NCBI GenBank assembly: GCA_964494325.1
Contig: CAZBTJ010000003.1
Coordinates: forward strand, 1-64,000
Reading direction: 5' to 3'
Source of the DNA: JAIPFM01 sp964494325
GTDB taxonomy: Bacteria; Planctomycetota; Phycisphaerae; Sedimentisphaerales; Anaerobacaceae
DNA: 64,000 nt
Of this stretch, positions 32,811 through 42,653 are shown in pieces (position 1 is the first letter of the stretch; each line of letters starts with the position of its first letter). The notes under the pieces were generated by a model that saw nothing but the letters and a program-made list of their open reading frames with translations, was not told the origin of the DNA and searched no databases. The position numbers and the translations under genes are program-made.

Positions 32811-33470
32811 TCAAAGTAGGTCGTGCTCTCCAAAGCTGTAGTAGTCATTCTGAGTAAAAACGATGTGATCAAGTAATTCAATACCCAATAGATCGCCAGC
32901 CACTTTAATACGTTGGGTGACCTCAGTGTCCTCGCAACTGGGTTCAACATGCCCAGAGGGATGATTGTGTGCAATAATGATGGCTGAAGCACGTTCGACA
33001 ATTACATCAGCAAATACCTCTCTGGGGTGGACATGACTTTGGTTTACCAGGCCAATGGTGATTACACGGACTTGGAGAACCTCATTGGCCCCATTAAGAG
33101 AAATGCAAAGAAAATGCTCTTGTGAGCGGTCTCCGAAGTGTTGGATAAGCGGTAGAATATCCGAAGGGCGTGATATTTTTATGCCCTTGGGTTTGACTCG
33201 TCGCCTTACGAATTCGAATGCGGCAATAATTAAGGTGGCTTTGGCGGCACCTATGCCTTCAATAGCGACTAAGTCGTCAATTGCAACATTCAATCCCTTT
33301 TCATCGACGCATTTAACAACTTTTCTTGCCAGCCAGAGAACATCGTGTTGCTGGGTGCCTTTGCCCAGAATTATTGCCAGGAGTTCCCAGTCTGACAGAG
33401 TTTGCGCGCCTCCATTTATAAGCTTTTCACGTGGACGTTCTTGCTTTGGCATGTCTTTTAGGGTCTTCAT
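32811..33470 (-). CDS. radC: RadC-family JAB/JAMM protein
   Basis: 219 residues from the ATG at 33470 with GGAG 5 bases upstream. N-terminal helix-hairpin-helix region (LSDWELLAIILGKG, LVAIEGIGAAKATLI). C-terminal JAMM metalloprotease-like domain with HNHPSG and the downstream SCED acidic residue (H-x-H-x7-D pattern). The original DNA-repair assignment of RadC is doubtful; the family's actual role is unclear. It is divergent from the aminotransferase gene with a 98-base interval. Confidence 0.93.
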   Translation of the reverse strand: MKTLKDMPKQERPREKLINGGAQTLSDWELLAIILGKGTQQHDVLWLARKVVKCVDEKGLNVAIDDLVAIEGIGAAKATLIIAAFEFVRRRVKPKGIKISRPSDILPLIQHFGDRSQEHFLCISLNGANEVLQVRVITIGLVNQSHVHPREVFADVIVERASAIIIAHNHPSGHVEPSCEDTEVTQRIKVAGDLLGIELLDHIVFTQNDYYSFGEHDLL

Positions 33471-33568
33471 GGCCTCTCCGATACTGAATATCATTTGGAC
33501 TCGATTCCCGATACCCTTATAATGTGGTTGATTTTCCAGACAATGGCAACCTTAAAACTGGTGTGATT

Positions 33569-34708
33569 ATGAATTATGATTTTGAATCGAATGTAGATCG
33601 AACTCAAAGCAGCTCGCTTAAATGGGATCTTTACAAGGGGAGAGATGTCATTCCCATGTGGGTAGCGGATATGGATTTTCAAGCGCCCCCTGAGGTGTTG
33701 CAGATTTTACAGGATCGGATTGATCATGGTGTGTTGGGGTACACGTTGCCTCCTAAAGCCCTTACTGAGGTGCTGATTGAACGATTGTTGCGTGTTTATG
33801 GCTGGTCAGTGGAATCCAATTGGATTGTGTGGCTACCTGGACTGGTGGTAGGGTTGAACTTGGCATGTAGGGCTGTTGGGAGGTCAGAGGATGAGGTGCT
33901 GGTTATGACCCCAGTGTATCCTCCTTTCTTGACAGCGCCAGTGCTGTCGGGCCGTCGATTAAGAACTGTGGCTTTGGTGCAAGAACAGGGGCGTTATATG
34001 GTTGATGACGCTGCATTACGGGCGGCCATAACGGATCGAACCCGATTATTGATCCTCTGTAATCCCCACAACCCTGTTGGAAGAGCTTTTGGCAGGGAGG
34101 AATTGGATCGCATCTCGCAAACTTGCCTGGAAAAGAACGTAGCAATCTGTTCTGACGAAGTTCACAGCGATTTGATTTTGGATGATTTGCAGCATATACC
34201 AACAGCCACGTTGGGGTCAGACATTGCTGCAAAAACAATGACACTCATGTCGCCGAGTAAGACATTTAATCTTCCCGGGCTGAACTGCGCATTTGCCATC
34301 ATTCCCAACAGTGTGATTCGAAAGCGATTTGAAGAGGTAAAGGCCGGAATTGTGCCGCACGTGAATGTGTTTGGCTATGAAGCGGCACTGGCTGCATATA
34401 CACAAGCAGTATTGTGGCGTCAGAGCTTGTTGGTTCAATTGAAATCAAATCGTGATTTGGTTGAGCGTACTATTGCCCAAATTCCTGGTTTAAGTATGAA
34501 TCACGTGGAAGCCACCTATCTGGCTTGGATTGATGCACGTGAACTGCACCAGGAAGCCCCAAAAGCCTTTTTTGAAAAAGCAGGTGTTGGGCTCTCTAAT
34601 GGCGCGGATTTCAATGGCTCAGGGTTTGTACGCCTGAATTTTGGCTGTCCAGAAGCCACCTTAAAGCAGGGGCTTGAGCGTATTCAAAGGGCGGTTCAAT
34701 CCCTGTAA
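33569..34708 (+). CDS. MalY/PatB-family PLP-dependent aminotransferase (cystathionine beta-lyase type)
   Basis: 379 residues from the ATG at 33569. Upstream in-frame starts to 33524 add residues atypical of the family. The family opening, LKWDLYKGRDVIPMWVADMDF, is clear. PLP-site elements are CNPHNPVGRAF, the Asp in CSDEVHSDL, and the Schiff-base Lys231 in SPSKTFNLPGLN. Relatives cleave cystathionine or cysteine conjugates to homocysteine/pyruvate or act as aminotransferases; exact substrate not determinable. Homocysteine production would fit the AhcY cycle, but the genes are far apart. Confidence 0.9.
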   Translation: MNYDFESNVDRTQSSSLKWDLYKGRDVIPMWVADMDFQAPPEVLQILQDRIDHGVLGYTLPPKALTEVLIERLLRVYGWSVESNWIVWLPGLVVGLNLACRAVGRSEDEVLVMTPVYPPFLTAPVLSGRRLRTVALVQEQGRYMVDDAALRAAITDRTRLLILCNPHNPVGRAFGREELDRISQTCLEKNVAICSDEVHSDLILDDLQHIPTATLGSDIAAKTMTLMSPSKTFNLPGLNCAFAIIPNSVIRKRFEEVKAGIVPHVNVFGYEAALAAYTQAVLWRQSLLVQLKSNRDLVERTIAQIPGLSMNHVEATYLAWIDARELHQEAPKAFFEKAGVGLSNGADFNGSGFVRLNFGCPEATLKQGLERIQRAVQSL

Positions 34709-34771
34709 ATATCTTTGCAGGAAATTCTCCCAATTTAGACACTGGTCTAGAAAAATGTCTTACGGAGATTT

Positions 34772-35299
34772 TTAGTATGTGATCACTGTACTAATCTTAT
34801 GGTTCCCGAGTTTCGCACGACCGTTGAGATCCTTAAGTTCGACCAAAAAGGAGATGCCGGCAATCGTACCTCCAATTTTTTCGATGAGTGAGCAGGCTGC
34901 TCCCATGGTGCCCCCTGTGGCCAGAAGGTCATCCACAAGCAAAACCTGGGTGCCTTTTTTGATGGCATCTATATGCACTTCAAGTGTGTCAGTGCCGTAT
35001 TCCAGGTCATAGGTGTAGGCTTCGGTTTTGTAGGGTAATTTGCCTTGCTTTCGAACAGGAATGAATCCTGCTTGGAGACGTTCTGCTACGACAGACCCGA
35101 AAATAAATCCCCTTGCTTCAATAGCTGCTACGTAATCAATCTTAACATCTCTGTACTCTCGAACCAAGGCCTCTACGGCCACGAGATAGGCGTCATGGTT
35201 AGCCAGGAGTGGGGTGATGTCCCGGAACAGAATGCCAGGTTTGGGCCAATCAGGAATGGCTCGAATAAATTGTTCAAGATCAGAAGATTGTACCGCCAT
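34772..35299 (-). CDS. apt: Adenine phosphoribosyltransferase
   Basis: 175 residues from the ATG at 35299, with GAGGGG 7 bases upstream. The open frame reaches 35413 but overlaps the upstream terminator. The enzyme salvages adenine with PRPP to AMP. The PRPP-binding motif VLLVDDLLATGGT is intact, and the family's IEARGFIFG, FRDITPLL and KLPYKT segments are present. It follows the sigma factor gene on the same strand, separated by a strong terminator at 35316-35354. The terminator sits so close to the start codon that apt needs its own promoter or read-through. Confidence 0.95.
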   Translation of the reverse strand: MAVQSSDLEQFIRAIPDWPKPGILFRDITPLLANHDAYLVAVEALVREYRDVKIDYVAAIEARGFIFGSVVAERLQAGFIPVRKQGKLPYKTEAYTYDLEYGTDTLEVHIDAIKKGTQVLLVDDLLATGGTMGAACSLIEKIGGTIAGISFLVELKDLNGRAKLGNHKISTVITY

Positions 35300-35315
35300 G
35301 TATTGCCCCTCGATA

Positions 35316-35354
35316 AAAAAAGCCACAATATATTCGAAAACGAACATATTGTGG
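35316..35354 (-). terminator. Rho-independent terminator between sigma factor and apt
   Basis: On the minus strand CCACAATATGTTCG pairs with CGAATATATTGTGG (14-base stem, loop TTTT, one G-U), followed by GCTTTTTTT. It ends about 17 bases before the apt start codon, so it could also act as an attenuator for apt. Confidence 0.85.
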
Positions 35355-35399
35355 CATGGCTGTTTGGTAAAATCAAGGGGATTCCCTTGGTGATTTGGG

Positions 35400-36266
35400 C
35401 TACTCAATAGCATTCATATAGGCACAGAGCTTGGCCAGGGCGTCTCTTCGGATTTGTCGTATACGTTCGCGTGTAAGATTCAGCTTTTCACCGATATCTT
35501 TGAGGCTCATGGGTTTGTGCCCGTCTAGTCCATAGTGTAGACGAAGAATCTGAGATTCTCTGGGATCGACTCGATTGAGCAATCGCACGGCCTTGTCGCA
35601 TTCTTCGTTCTCCTCCATGGTTTTTTCGGGGCGGCCCATTTGTTGATCTTCCAGCGTAGCTTCTAGTGCGGGACCTTCATCAGATTCATCCGAAGATAAG
35701 CTTTCAGTGCCACTGCCAAGTATATCTACGATATGGGCAATATTTTTCGCTTTTTTCTGGGAGACCTGCATAGCATCTGCCATTTCGTGAAGCTCCGGTT
35801 TGTGTCCCAATTGGATTTCAAGTCCTGAAGCTGCCTTCCGCCATTGATTAATGAGGGCCACCATGTAGGTTGGTATGTGTACAGGTTGGACACATTCCAA
35901 TAGGGCACGTTTGATGCTTTGTTTGATCCACCAAGCGGCATAGGTGCTGAATCGTGTGCCTCTGTTGGGATCAAAATAGTCCACCGCCTTGATCAGTCCA
36001 AGGTTGCCCTCTTCGATCAGATCGCCCAGACTCAGACCACGCCCCCGATATTTTTTGGCAAGATTCACGACCAGTCTGAGATTACTTCTAACCAGTTGTT
36101 CTCTGGCCCTGGGGTCATTTTCATCTGTAACCAGATGCCCCAGCTGATTTTCTTCTTCTGCGTTTAGAAGTGATGCTTCGTCAATCTCTTTCAGGTACTC
36201 TTTTACGGTAACGTCAAAAATGATGGTGTCCTCCCGCCCGATCCAGAACTTTTCAGTTCCGTTCAT
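35400..36266 (-). CDS. Sigma-70 family RNA polymerase sigma factor, group 1/2 type without region 1.1
   Basis: 288 residues. Region 1.2 (VKEYLKEIDEASLLNAEEENQL), region 2 (RSNLRLVVNLAKKY, SLGDLIEEGNLGLIKAVDYFDPNRGTRFSTYAAWWIKQSI), region 3 (PVHIPTYMVALINQW) and region 4 (LHYGLDGHKPMSLKDIGEKLNLTRERIRQIRRDALAKL) are all present. Absence of region 1.1 and of the non-conserved insert, and the short length, suggest a group 2 (RpoS-like) alternative factor rather than the primary sigma. The start at 36266 has only a weak ribosome site. It likely transcribes a stress or stationary-phase set; this is inference. Confidence 0.9.
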   Translation of the reverse strand: MNGTEKFWIGREDTIIFDVTVKEYLKEIDEASLLNAEEENQLGHLVTDENDPRAREQLVRSNLRLVVNLAKKYRGRGLSLGDLIEEGNLGLIKAVDYFDPNRGTRFSTYAAWWIKQSIKRALLECVQPVHIPTYMVALINQWRKAASGLEIQLGHKPELHEMADAMQVSQKKAKNIAHIVDILGSGTESLSSDESDEGPALEATLEDQQMGRPEKTMEENEECDKAVRLLNRVDPRESQILRLHYGLDGHKPMSLKDIGEKLNLTRERIRQIRRDALAKLCAYMNAIE

Positions 36267-36459
36267 CCAGGCTAACTTTACATGACCCTTTATTCTCCAA
36301 AGGCACAGCCGATGTGATAAGTTGCTGAACTGCGCCTTGCATGACTAGCTCGAATATCGGTTTAGGGGCAGGGGGGCATTAGTTGCAATTTTGATAAATG
36401 AAAAAAAAGAGACCACTGTTGATAGGCGTGTTTTTATGAGACCAGAGGCTGGTTTCTGC

Positions 36460-39255
36460 TTATGGCGTAGAACTTAATCGTAATTCGTCAATGTACAAAA
36501 TACCATTGTTCCCTGGGCCGGTGGCATTATAATCACCCAATCGAATGGAAATGGACATTATGTCCGATAGATTTGCGAAAACAAAGCTGTCCAGGGGGAT
36601 ATGCCAGTTATGCCATTTGGCATCGCTGTATTCGCTAACGGGACCAGGGTATTGAACTGTATGGCTGCGTTCTTGACTGTCTGTTAGAGTGATGTACAGT
36701 GACTCAGATAAGAATGGCGAGTTGCTTTGGGGGCCATAAAAAGATAGACAGAGTGTTTGATAATCTAATGAGAACCATGTTTCTGGGACGTTAAATCTTC
36801 GCGTGGTTTCAGCATAGTACGGTGAATTACCATTTTGGAACCTCAAAGGCATCGCTTGATTGCCTGAATAGACAATCGCATTTTCTGTATACGGAGGCGC
36901 ATTGTAGCCTACAGTCGCCATCGAGCCATTGCCGGGTTGGCCAGGTGGAGGATCTGTAAAGCCCCCACCGTCTACCCAGGCTTGATAGATTCGATTGGGG
37001 GACGCGTCTGTATAGGTTTCAAAACCATCAATCAGATAGGATTTTACCGTGGTAAATGACCAAACATGTCCCTTTATAACAGTCCCCTCGGCAATCGTGT
37101 CCACACGCCAGAAATAGGTAGCTTGTGTGCTCTGTGGTAACGCAATATCTGCGTATGGGTCGGAGAAGCGATCCAGGTAAATACCTGTCTGATCAGAACT
37201 GGAAGCCATATTAACCAAATCCTGCTCTTGTCCAAAGTAGACGTCAAATACTAGTTTGCCTCCCAGTGCTTGCCATGAGAGACCATTTACCATGTCAATG
37301 TTGCTCTTGTCTTGTGGGAAAGGCTGGCTGGCCTGCCATTGGGCTCTCAATACCAAATCCTGGACCGCCTTTGCATTTAGATTCATGCTGTAGATTCGGA
37401 CTTCATCCAGCAAGCCATTATATTTGTCGTGGGCCACCCATGGATTCGCCCCAATTGTGACATCACTCGTGCAAACATCAGGGATTTCCAAGGGGCCAGA
37501 ACTTGAAATCAGAGGAGTTTCTGTGCCATCGATATAGGCTTTTCGTGTAAAACCATTATAACAAATGGCAAGATGGTGCCATTCATTGGCAAGGGAACCT
37601 GTCTCAAAAGTGGCATCATTTTCCCAGAAGCTGTGCCTGCACAAGTGGCCTTGCATTAGGCGAATTTCCTGGGCTCGGTTCGTTTGTGGGCTTCCCCATG
37701 CCAGAAGTGTGTGGCTGTGAACATAGGGATAAATCCAGGCTGTAATTGTAAAGTCACTTTCAGCTACAGGCAGATTGTTCCCTGAGGCAACTGCATAATC
37801 GTCAATTCCATCCATTTCAATCGCTGCGCCCAGTACACCGTTACTCCAAGTTGGCTTACCCATAATTTGAGCATGATGTCTAAAACCAGATGTGTCTGCT
37901 GCAGTGATGCCTTGCCCTTCATCCCATGCCCAGATCGCCCTGAGGCTGTTATCGAGCACTGGCACAGAGGGCATGGTTGTAAAAGACCAGACTGGCCCTT
38001 TATGGCGAATTTGTCTATCAAGTTCGATTTCATCCACACGCCAGTAATACGTTGTCTGTCCGGTCAGCGATGGCAATATGAACTCAGATCGGGTGGAGCG
38101 GCCTTGGAAGGCTTGAGTGCCGGCATTTTGCACTTGAGAAAGGTCTGGGCTAAAATAAATATCATGCCATATGGCTTGTGCGCCGGCTGCCCAGGTCAAG
38201 GTCAAGTGGTTTTCAATGACAGCAAGCTGACCATCTTCAGGGTAGGGAATAAAGGCTTCGTCACCGGGAACAGAAAAAGTCCAGAGGTCACCTGTGACAG
38301 TGGTTTGAATGGAGGTTTTTTCATCGACCCGCCAATAATAGGTTAGGCCGGGCTCAAAGCCTGGCTCGTAGAAGAGGGTTGATTCGTTCCTCGGATGTGA
38401 TTGAGCAATTAAGGATAGATTTGATTTGGATGTACCTAGCCAGACATCATGGGCAACTGCTATTAATCCCGGCTCCCACGACAAAACAGAGTACTGCACA
38501 TCATTTGTGCCGTTTTCAGGTGAAGGATCATACGCCTGCATAGGGCGATCCCCTGCATCAGGGCGATTGGAAAGATAAAAATCATCAAATGCAATGTAGC
38601 CTTTGGCCTGTGGTGTATGGGCTACGTATAAACCCACTTGAAGTGTTTGGTTCGCAAAATTATTTCGAATCACTGGAGAACAGGGTAAATCTTGCCAATG
38701 CACTCTGTCAGAACTTGTTCGAAGGAAAATCAGGCGGCCAACTCGTTCTATCTGAAGATAAGGCTGCACATCCCAGAGCTCACTATTGGTACAACTTAGT
38801 TCTGCGACTTCACCTCTGGCCTCGCGAATACCATTGCCCTCACTTGATTGAGGGGCATAATCCAACGCAATCCATTGTTCATTTTGGTTGGTTGAGGCAG
38901 CTTTTCGCACAAGAATACCGCCTCTTGATCCGTCAACTGGCGCATCCAAGGTGCCTGAAAAGTCTGTGACCTTGACTGAAATCACAAAATCGGACTTGAG
39001 TTCGTGGTACAAAAAGGATCCAAACGACGGAGATATGTCGCCTGAAGCGGCCATGAAAAGTTGGCCTGCGTGGTCTTGAGATGCGTTGATTCTGTGCGAA
39101 GATTGTCGGCCTTCAAGACCGTACCAACCCGTGCTACCAACATCCTGAGCAATGAAATCATGTGGACTATTAAAATTGTCCGAAAAATCCAGGGCTAAAC
39201 CACACTGTATAGATCCAATGCTGATGACGATCACAACATACCATGTCTTGGGCAC
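36460..39255 (-). CDS. Large secreted LamG protein with fibronectin-like repeats
   Basis: 931 residues from a GTG at 39255 with GGGAGGG 5 bases upstream. A signal peptide ends near Leu-Ala. Residues 25-235 form a DUF1349-like concanavalin domain (DNFNSPHDF...GGILVRKA). Two fibronectin-like modules follow, each ending TYYWRVDE...WSFT. A LamG domain spans about 440-635 (WAWDEGQG, FTITAWIYPY, EWHHLAICYNG, LLDEVRIYS). A third fibronectin-like module (TYFWRVDT...VWSFTTV) follows, then a C-terminal jelly-roll-like domain (LIDGFETY...LYIDELRL). No catalytic motif and no dockerin; a carbohydrate-binding or adhesion role is inferred. Confidence 0.88.
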   Translation of the reverse strand: MPKTWYVVIVISIGSIQCGLALDFSDNFNSPHDFIAQDVGSTGWYGLEGRQSSHRINASQDHAGQLFMAASGDISPSFGSFLYHELKSDFVISVKVTDFSGTLDAPVDGSRGGILVRKAASTNQNEQWIALDYAPQSSEGNGIREARGEVAELSCTNSELWDVQPYLQIERVGRLIFLRTSSDRVHWQDLPCSPVIRNNFANQTLQVGLYVAHTPQAKGYIAFDDFYLSNRPDAGDRPMQAYDPSPENGTNDVQYSVLSWEPGLIAVAHDVWLGTSKSNLSLIAQSHPRNESTLFYEPGFEPGLTYYWRVDEKTSIQTTVTGDLWTFSVPGDEAFIPYPEDGQLAVIENHLTLTWAAGAQAIWHDIYFSPDLSQVQNAGTQAFQGRSTRSEFILPSLTGQTTYYWRVDEIELDRQIRHKGPVWSFTTMPSVPVLDNSLRAIWAWDEGQGITAADTSGFRHHAQIMGKPTWSNGVLGAAIEMDGIDDYAVASGNNLPVAESDFTITAWIYPYVHSHTLLAWGSPQTNRAQEIRLMQGHLCRHSFWENDATFETGSLANEWHHLAICYNGFTRKAYIDGTETPLISSSGPLEIPDVCTSDVTIGANPWVAHDKYNGLLDEVRIYSMNLNAKAVQDLVLRAQWQASQPFPQDKSNIDMVNGLSWQALGGKLVFDVYFGQEQDLVNMASSSDQTGIYLDRFSDPYADIALPQSTQATYFWRVDTIAEGTVIKGHVWSFTTVKSYLIDGFETYTDASPNRIYQAWVDGGGFTDPPPGQPGNGSMATVGYNAPPYTENAIVYSGNQAMPLRFQNGNSPYYAETTRRFNVPETWFSLDYQTLCLSFYGPQSNSPFLSESLYITLTDSQERSHTVQYPGPVSEYSDAKWHNWHIPLDSFVFANLSDIMSISIRLGDYNATGPGNNGILYIDELRLSSTP

Positions 39256-39705
39256 CCAGACCCTCCCGAATCAATTGTGGCCGATTACATTTTGGCTCCG
39301 GGCTGACAGGAGACAGCATCCCAACGTTTAAGCCCGTGCAAGCCTTATTATACTGTTTTTGGGGTTGAACAGCAACCTGGACACTCTGTATATTGTAGGT
39401 TGGTAGTTGGTAACTTGTTGTATACGAAAGGTATATGTAAATTGAACGAGGCCCAGAAGGTCTCTGGAAAAGATGTTGGCAGGGTGGTAAATTTTGGAAA
39501 TTCTCCGGCGTACAACAAAGAGACTCTCCTAATCCCCAAAAAAAAGGAGGTTCTGCGTGACCAGAGATCTAAACTGGCCACTAAAGCTATAGAGTCCAGT
39601 GGCAACCAATAAAAGAACGGTTCCGAATACAATAATGTGGGCGGTCAAGACGGCCTTGGTGTGTTTTAGAGTATTTAAAAATCAATATAGAGTTAAGAAA
39701 AACCT
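39256..39705. other. Region upstream of the type II secretion operon
   Basis: About 450 bases between divergent genes. Short open frames at 39348-39632 (minus) and 39400-39612 (plus) overlap each other and show no domain or ribosome site. The operon promoter should lie here, but no confident -35/-10 pair is seen. Confidence 0.55.
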
Positions 39706-41412
39706 ATGGACAATATAGTAGCTGACATCGTGGAAATGGGGTTGCTTGATGATACAGCATCTCATCGTGTCAAGGAAGGTATGGCTCAAGGGAGTTCTTT
39801 ATACGATGCGTTGACTGGTGCTGGCGTACCCGTAGATCGGACGCTTCAGTATCTATCGAAGGTGTTTTCATATCCCTTCATTGCCCTTGACCAGCACGAG
39901 TTAACAAAGGAGTTTCTTTCGCAGTTTCCGGCCCGTATCCTTCTTGACAAGCATGTGCTTCCTTTGTCCGACTCCGGAACGATGTATGCCGTGGTTGGCA
40001 ATCCCTTTGATACATCCGGCGTGGACGAATTGCGATTGGCTACTGGCCAGGACTTTTCAATTGCCCTAGCGCCGATCACAGACATTGATCGCTGTGTTAA
40101 AAAGCTGTTGGGTGTTGGGGCAGATAGTGTTCAGTCCATGATTTCAGATGCTCAAGATAGTAGCCTCAAGATTATTGATCAGGATACTGATGAAGACATG
40201 GATCTTACGGCGTCTGCAGATGAAGCGCCAATCATTCGATTTGTGAATCAAATCTTGACTGAAGCCATTGAGTTGCGAGCGACAGACGTTCATATTGAAC
40301 CGTTTGAGGGCGAGTTACGCGTGCGCTATCGTGTCGATGGTGTGCTGCAGCAGACATCCGTGGCCTCTGAAGTGAAGCAATTTCAGCCTGCCATTGTGTC
40401 ACGCCTAAAGATTCTCAGTAAACTGGATATTGCGGAAAAGCGTGTGCCTCAGGATGGTCGTATCAAGATTCGTATTGCGGACCGAGAAGTCGACGTGCGT
40501 GTGTCTGTCATTCCCATGCTGTATGGTGAGGCCATTGTATTGCGTCTGCTGGACCGAGGCTCGGTACTGCTTGGCTTGGAAAAGCTGGGCATGTCCGGCC
40601 GAGACAAACGCATTATGAACAATATTCTGACACGCCCCCATGGCATTATTCTGGTGACTGGCCCGACTGGAAGCGGTAAAACAACGACGTTGTACGCATC
40701 TCTGGCCCAGATCAACGAAATCGAACGCAAGATCATTACCATTGAAGATCCTATTGAATACCAGCTCTTTGGCATTAACCAGATTCAAGTGGCTCGAAAA
40801 GCCGGTATGACATTTGCCAATGGCCTGCGTGCCATCTTGCGTCACGACCCGGACGTGGTGTTGATTGGTGAAATTCGTGATATCGAAACCGCCGAAATTG
40901 CAGTCCAGGCGTCACTCACCGGTCACCTTGTATTTTCCACCTTACATACCAATGATGCCCCCAGCGCCATGACCCGTCTGGTTGACATGGGCGTGGAGCC
41001 TTATCTGGTGGCCTCTTCTTTGGAAGCGGTCATTGCCCAGCGTTTGATTCGCTTGATCTGTAAGCACTGCAAAACCGAGATGCCCGATAGTGAGGTGGAG
41101 CCGTTGCGGCATCAATTTACGAATCTTCCAGATGTGTTATATTATGGCAAGGGTTGCCGACACTGCCAGGGAACGGGTTACGCTGGACGTCAAGGCATCT
41201 TTGAAATGATGGTGATTACAGAAGAATTGCGGGCTATGATTCTGGAGAATGCGTCGTCGCAAGCTTTGCGTAAAGTGGCTGCAAGCCAGGGCATGTTGAG
41301 TCTGAGACAGGATGGTCTGAGACACCTGGAAGATGGCAAGACTACCATTAAAGAAATTATGCGTGTTACCAAAGATGAGCAACTGGAACATGGAGCCAGT
41401 AGCATTTACTAG
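39706..41412 (+). CDS. gspE: Type II secretion ATPase GspE
   Basis: 568 residues, normal length. This cytoplasmic ATPase powers the type II secretion pseudopilus. An N-terminal GspE/PilB domain (FSYPFIALDQHELTKEFLSQFP) is followed by the ATPase core with Walker A GPTGSGKTTT (about 319-328), the Asp box IEDPIEYQL, Walker B-like VVLIGEIRD and the His box TLHTNDAPSAMTRL. The zinc-binding CKHC...CRHC element (about 450-487) typical of GspE is present. It is the first gene of an eleven-gene operon; the start codon has only a weak ribosome site. Confidence 0.96.
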   Translation: MDNIVADIVEMGLLDDTASHRVKEGMAQGSSLYDALTGAGVPVDRTLQYLSKVFSYPFIALDQHELTKEFLSQFPARILLDKHVLPLSDSGTMYAVVGNPFDTSGVDELRLATGQDFSIALAPITDIDRCVKKLLGVGADSVQSMISDAQDSSLKIIDQDTDEDMDLTASADEAPIIRFVNQILTEAIELRATDVHIEPFEGELRVRYRVDGVLQQTSVASEVKQFQPAIVSRLKILSKLDIAEKRVPQDGRIKIRIADREVDVRVSVIPMLYGEAIVLRLLDRGSVLLGLEKLGMSGRDKRIMNNILTRPHGIILVTGPTGSGKTTTLYASLAQINEIERKIITIEDPIEYQLFGINQIQVARKAGMTFANGLRAILRHDPDVVLIGEIRDIETAEIAVQASLTGHLVFSTLHTNDAPSAMTRLVDMGVEPYLVASSLEAVIAQRLIRLICKHCKTEMPDSEVEPLRHQFTNLPDVLYYGKGCRHCQGTGYAGRQGIFEMMVITEELRAMILENASSQALRKVAASQGMLSLRQDGLRHLEDGKTTIKEIMRVTKDEQLEHGASSIY

Positions 41413-41428
41413 ACCTTAGAGGGGCATC

Positions 41429-42637
41429 ATGCCTACATTCGTATATAAAGCACTTAATCTCCAGGGCCAGGAAGTCACGGACTCCCTGGAAGCTGCGAAT
41501 CGAAAGACTGTGATCGAACGATTGACAGCTCAGTCTTTGACGCCGATTTTCATCACGTCGAAAGATCAAGGAAGTGGCCACGTTGTCTCTCTAAGTCTTC
41601 GTGTGACAAAGGGTGATGTTGAGAATTTTACGCGTGAACTGGCCAATTTGCTGGCCGCAGGTGTGCCATTGAGTAAGGCCCTGAGCATTCTGGGGCGGGA
41701 AGCCACACGTGAGGGTGCTAAGAAACAATGGCAGGCCATTCATGATCTGGTATCTGAAGGGACGTCTCTGGCAGATGCTATGGCACAGTATCCCAAGACA
41801 TTTCCCTCTGTGAACGTGGCCATGGTTCGGGCAGGTGAGACCGGCGGATTTCTGGATCTGGTGCTCAAGCAGATTGCGGATTTTAGAAACCGCGAACAGG
41901 AACTACTTGGCAAGGTCAGATCTGCTCTGGTGTATCCTATCATTCTGGCTGTGATGGCTACGGGTATTCTGATTTTTCTGTTGACCTATTTTATTCCAAA
42001 ATTTGCCGCCATGTTTGTGGAATTCGGAGGGGCTTTGCCGGCATTGACCCAAGCCATTGTCGGTCTAAGTGATTTTGTGATCAAGTACTGGCTGGTTCTT
42101 GTGATTCTTGTGGTGGGCACTGTGGTCTGGGTACGACGGGCTGTCAGCCAGGAACAGGGACGAAAAACCATGGAACGCATTTTTCTCAAGACGCCACTGT
42201 TCGGAACGGCTATTGGACGATTTGCGTTGGTTCGCTTTTGCCGTATGCTCGGAACACTGGTACAGTCTGGTGTGCCGCTGATCACAGGCCTCCGAACTGC
42301 CAAAGAGGCCATTGGCAATGAGGTCCTGGCTGAGACTGTGACAGATGCCATTGAAAAGGTGCAGCGGGGCCAATCTCTGGCTCGCAGCCTGGGCGAGTGT
42401 CCAGAGTTGTTTCCGGCCTCCGTGGTGGAGATGATTTCTGTGGCAGAAGAGAGTGGCCGTTTGGATGACGAACTTGTCAGATTGGCTAATGCGTATGAGC
42501 AACAACTGGACCGCCACCTTAAAATGATGGTCACCATGGCAGAGCCAGCCATGCTATTTATTATGGCCGTGTTGGTGGGAACCGTGGTGATCGGTATGTT
42601 GCTGCCGATCTTTAATCTACAGGAACTTATTCGGTAA
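41429..42637 (+). CDS. gspF: Type II secretion inner-membrane protein GspF
   Basis: 402 residues with two GspF domains. The first begins FTRELANLLAAGVPLSKALSIL and has the MVRAGETGGFLDLVL motif. The second has FCRMLGTLVQSGVPLITGLR and ISVAEESGRLDDELV. Three membrane segments are expected, the last being AMLFIMAVLVGTVVIGMLLPIF. It starts 16 bases after gspE with AGAGGGG as ribosome site. It acts as the platform linking GspE to the pseudopilus. Confidence 0.95.
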   Translation: MPTFVYKALNLQGQEVTDSLEAANRKTVIERLTAQSLTPIFITSKDQGSGHVVSLSLRVTKGDVENFTRELANLLAAGVPLSKALSILGREATREGAKKQWQAIHDLVSEGTSLADAMAQYPKTFPSVNVAMVRAGETGGFLDLVLKQIADFRNREQELLGKVRSALVYPIILAVMATGILIFLLTYFIPKFAAMFVEFGGALPALTQAIVGLSDFVIKYWLVLVILVVGTVVWVRRAVSQEQGRKTMERIFLKTPLFGTAIGRFALVRFCRMLGTLVQSGVPLITGLRTAKEAIGNEVLAETVTDAIEKVQRGQSLARSLGECPELFPASVVEMISVAEESGRLDDELVRLANAYEQQLDRHLKMMVTMAEPAMLFIMAVLVGTVVIGMLLPIFNLQELIR

Positions 42638-42653
42638 TACATCGGAGATGACT

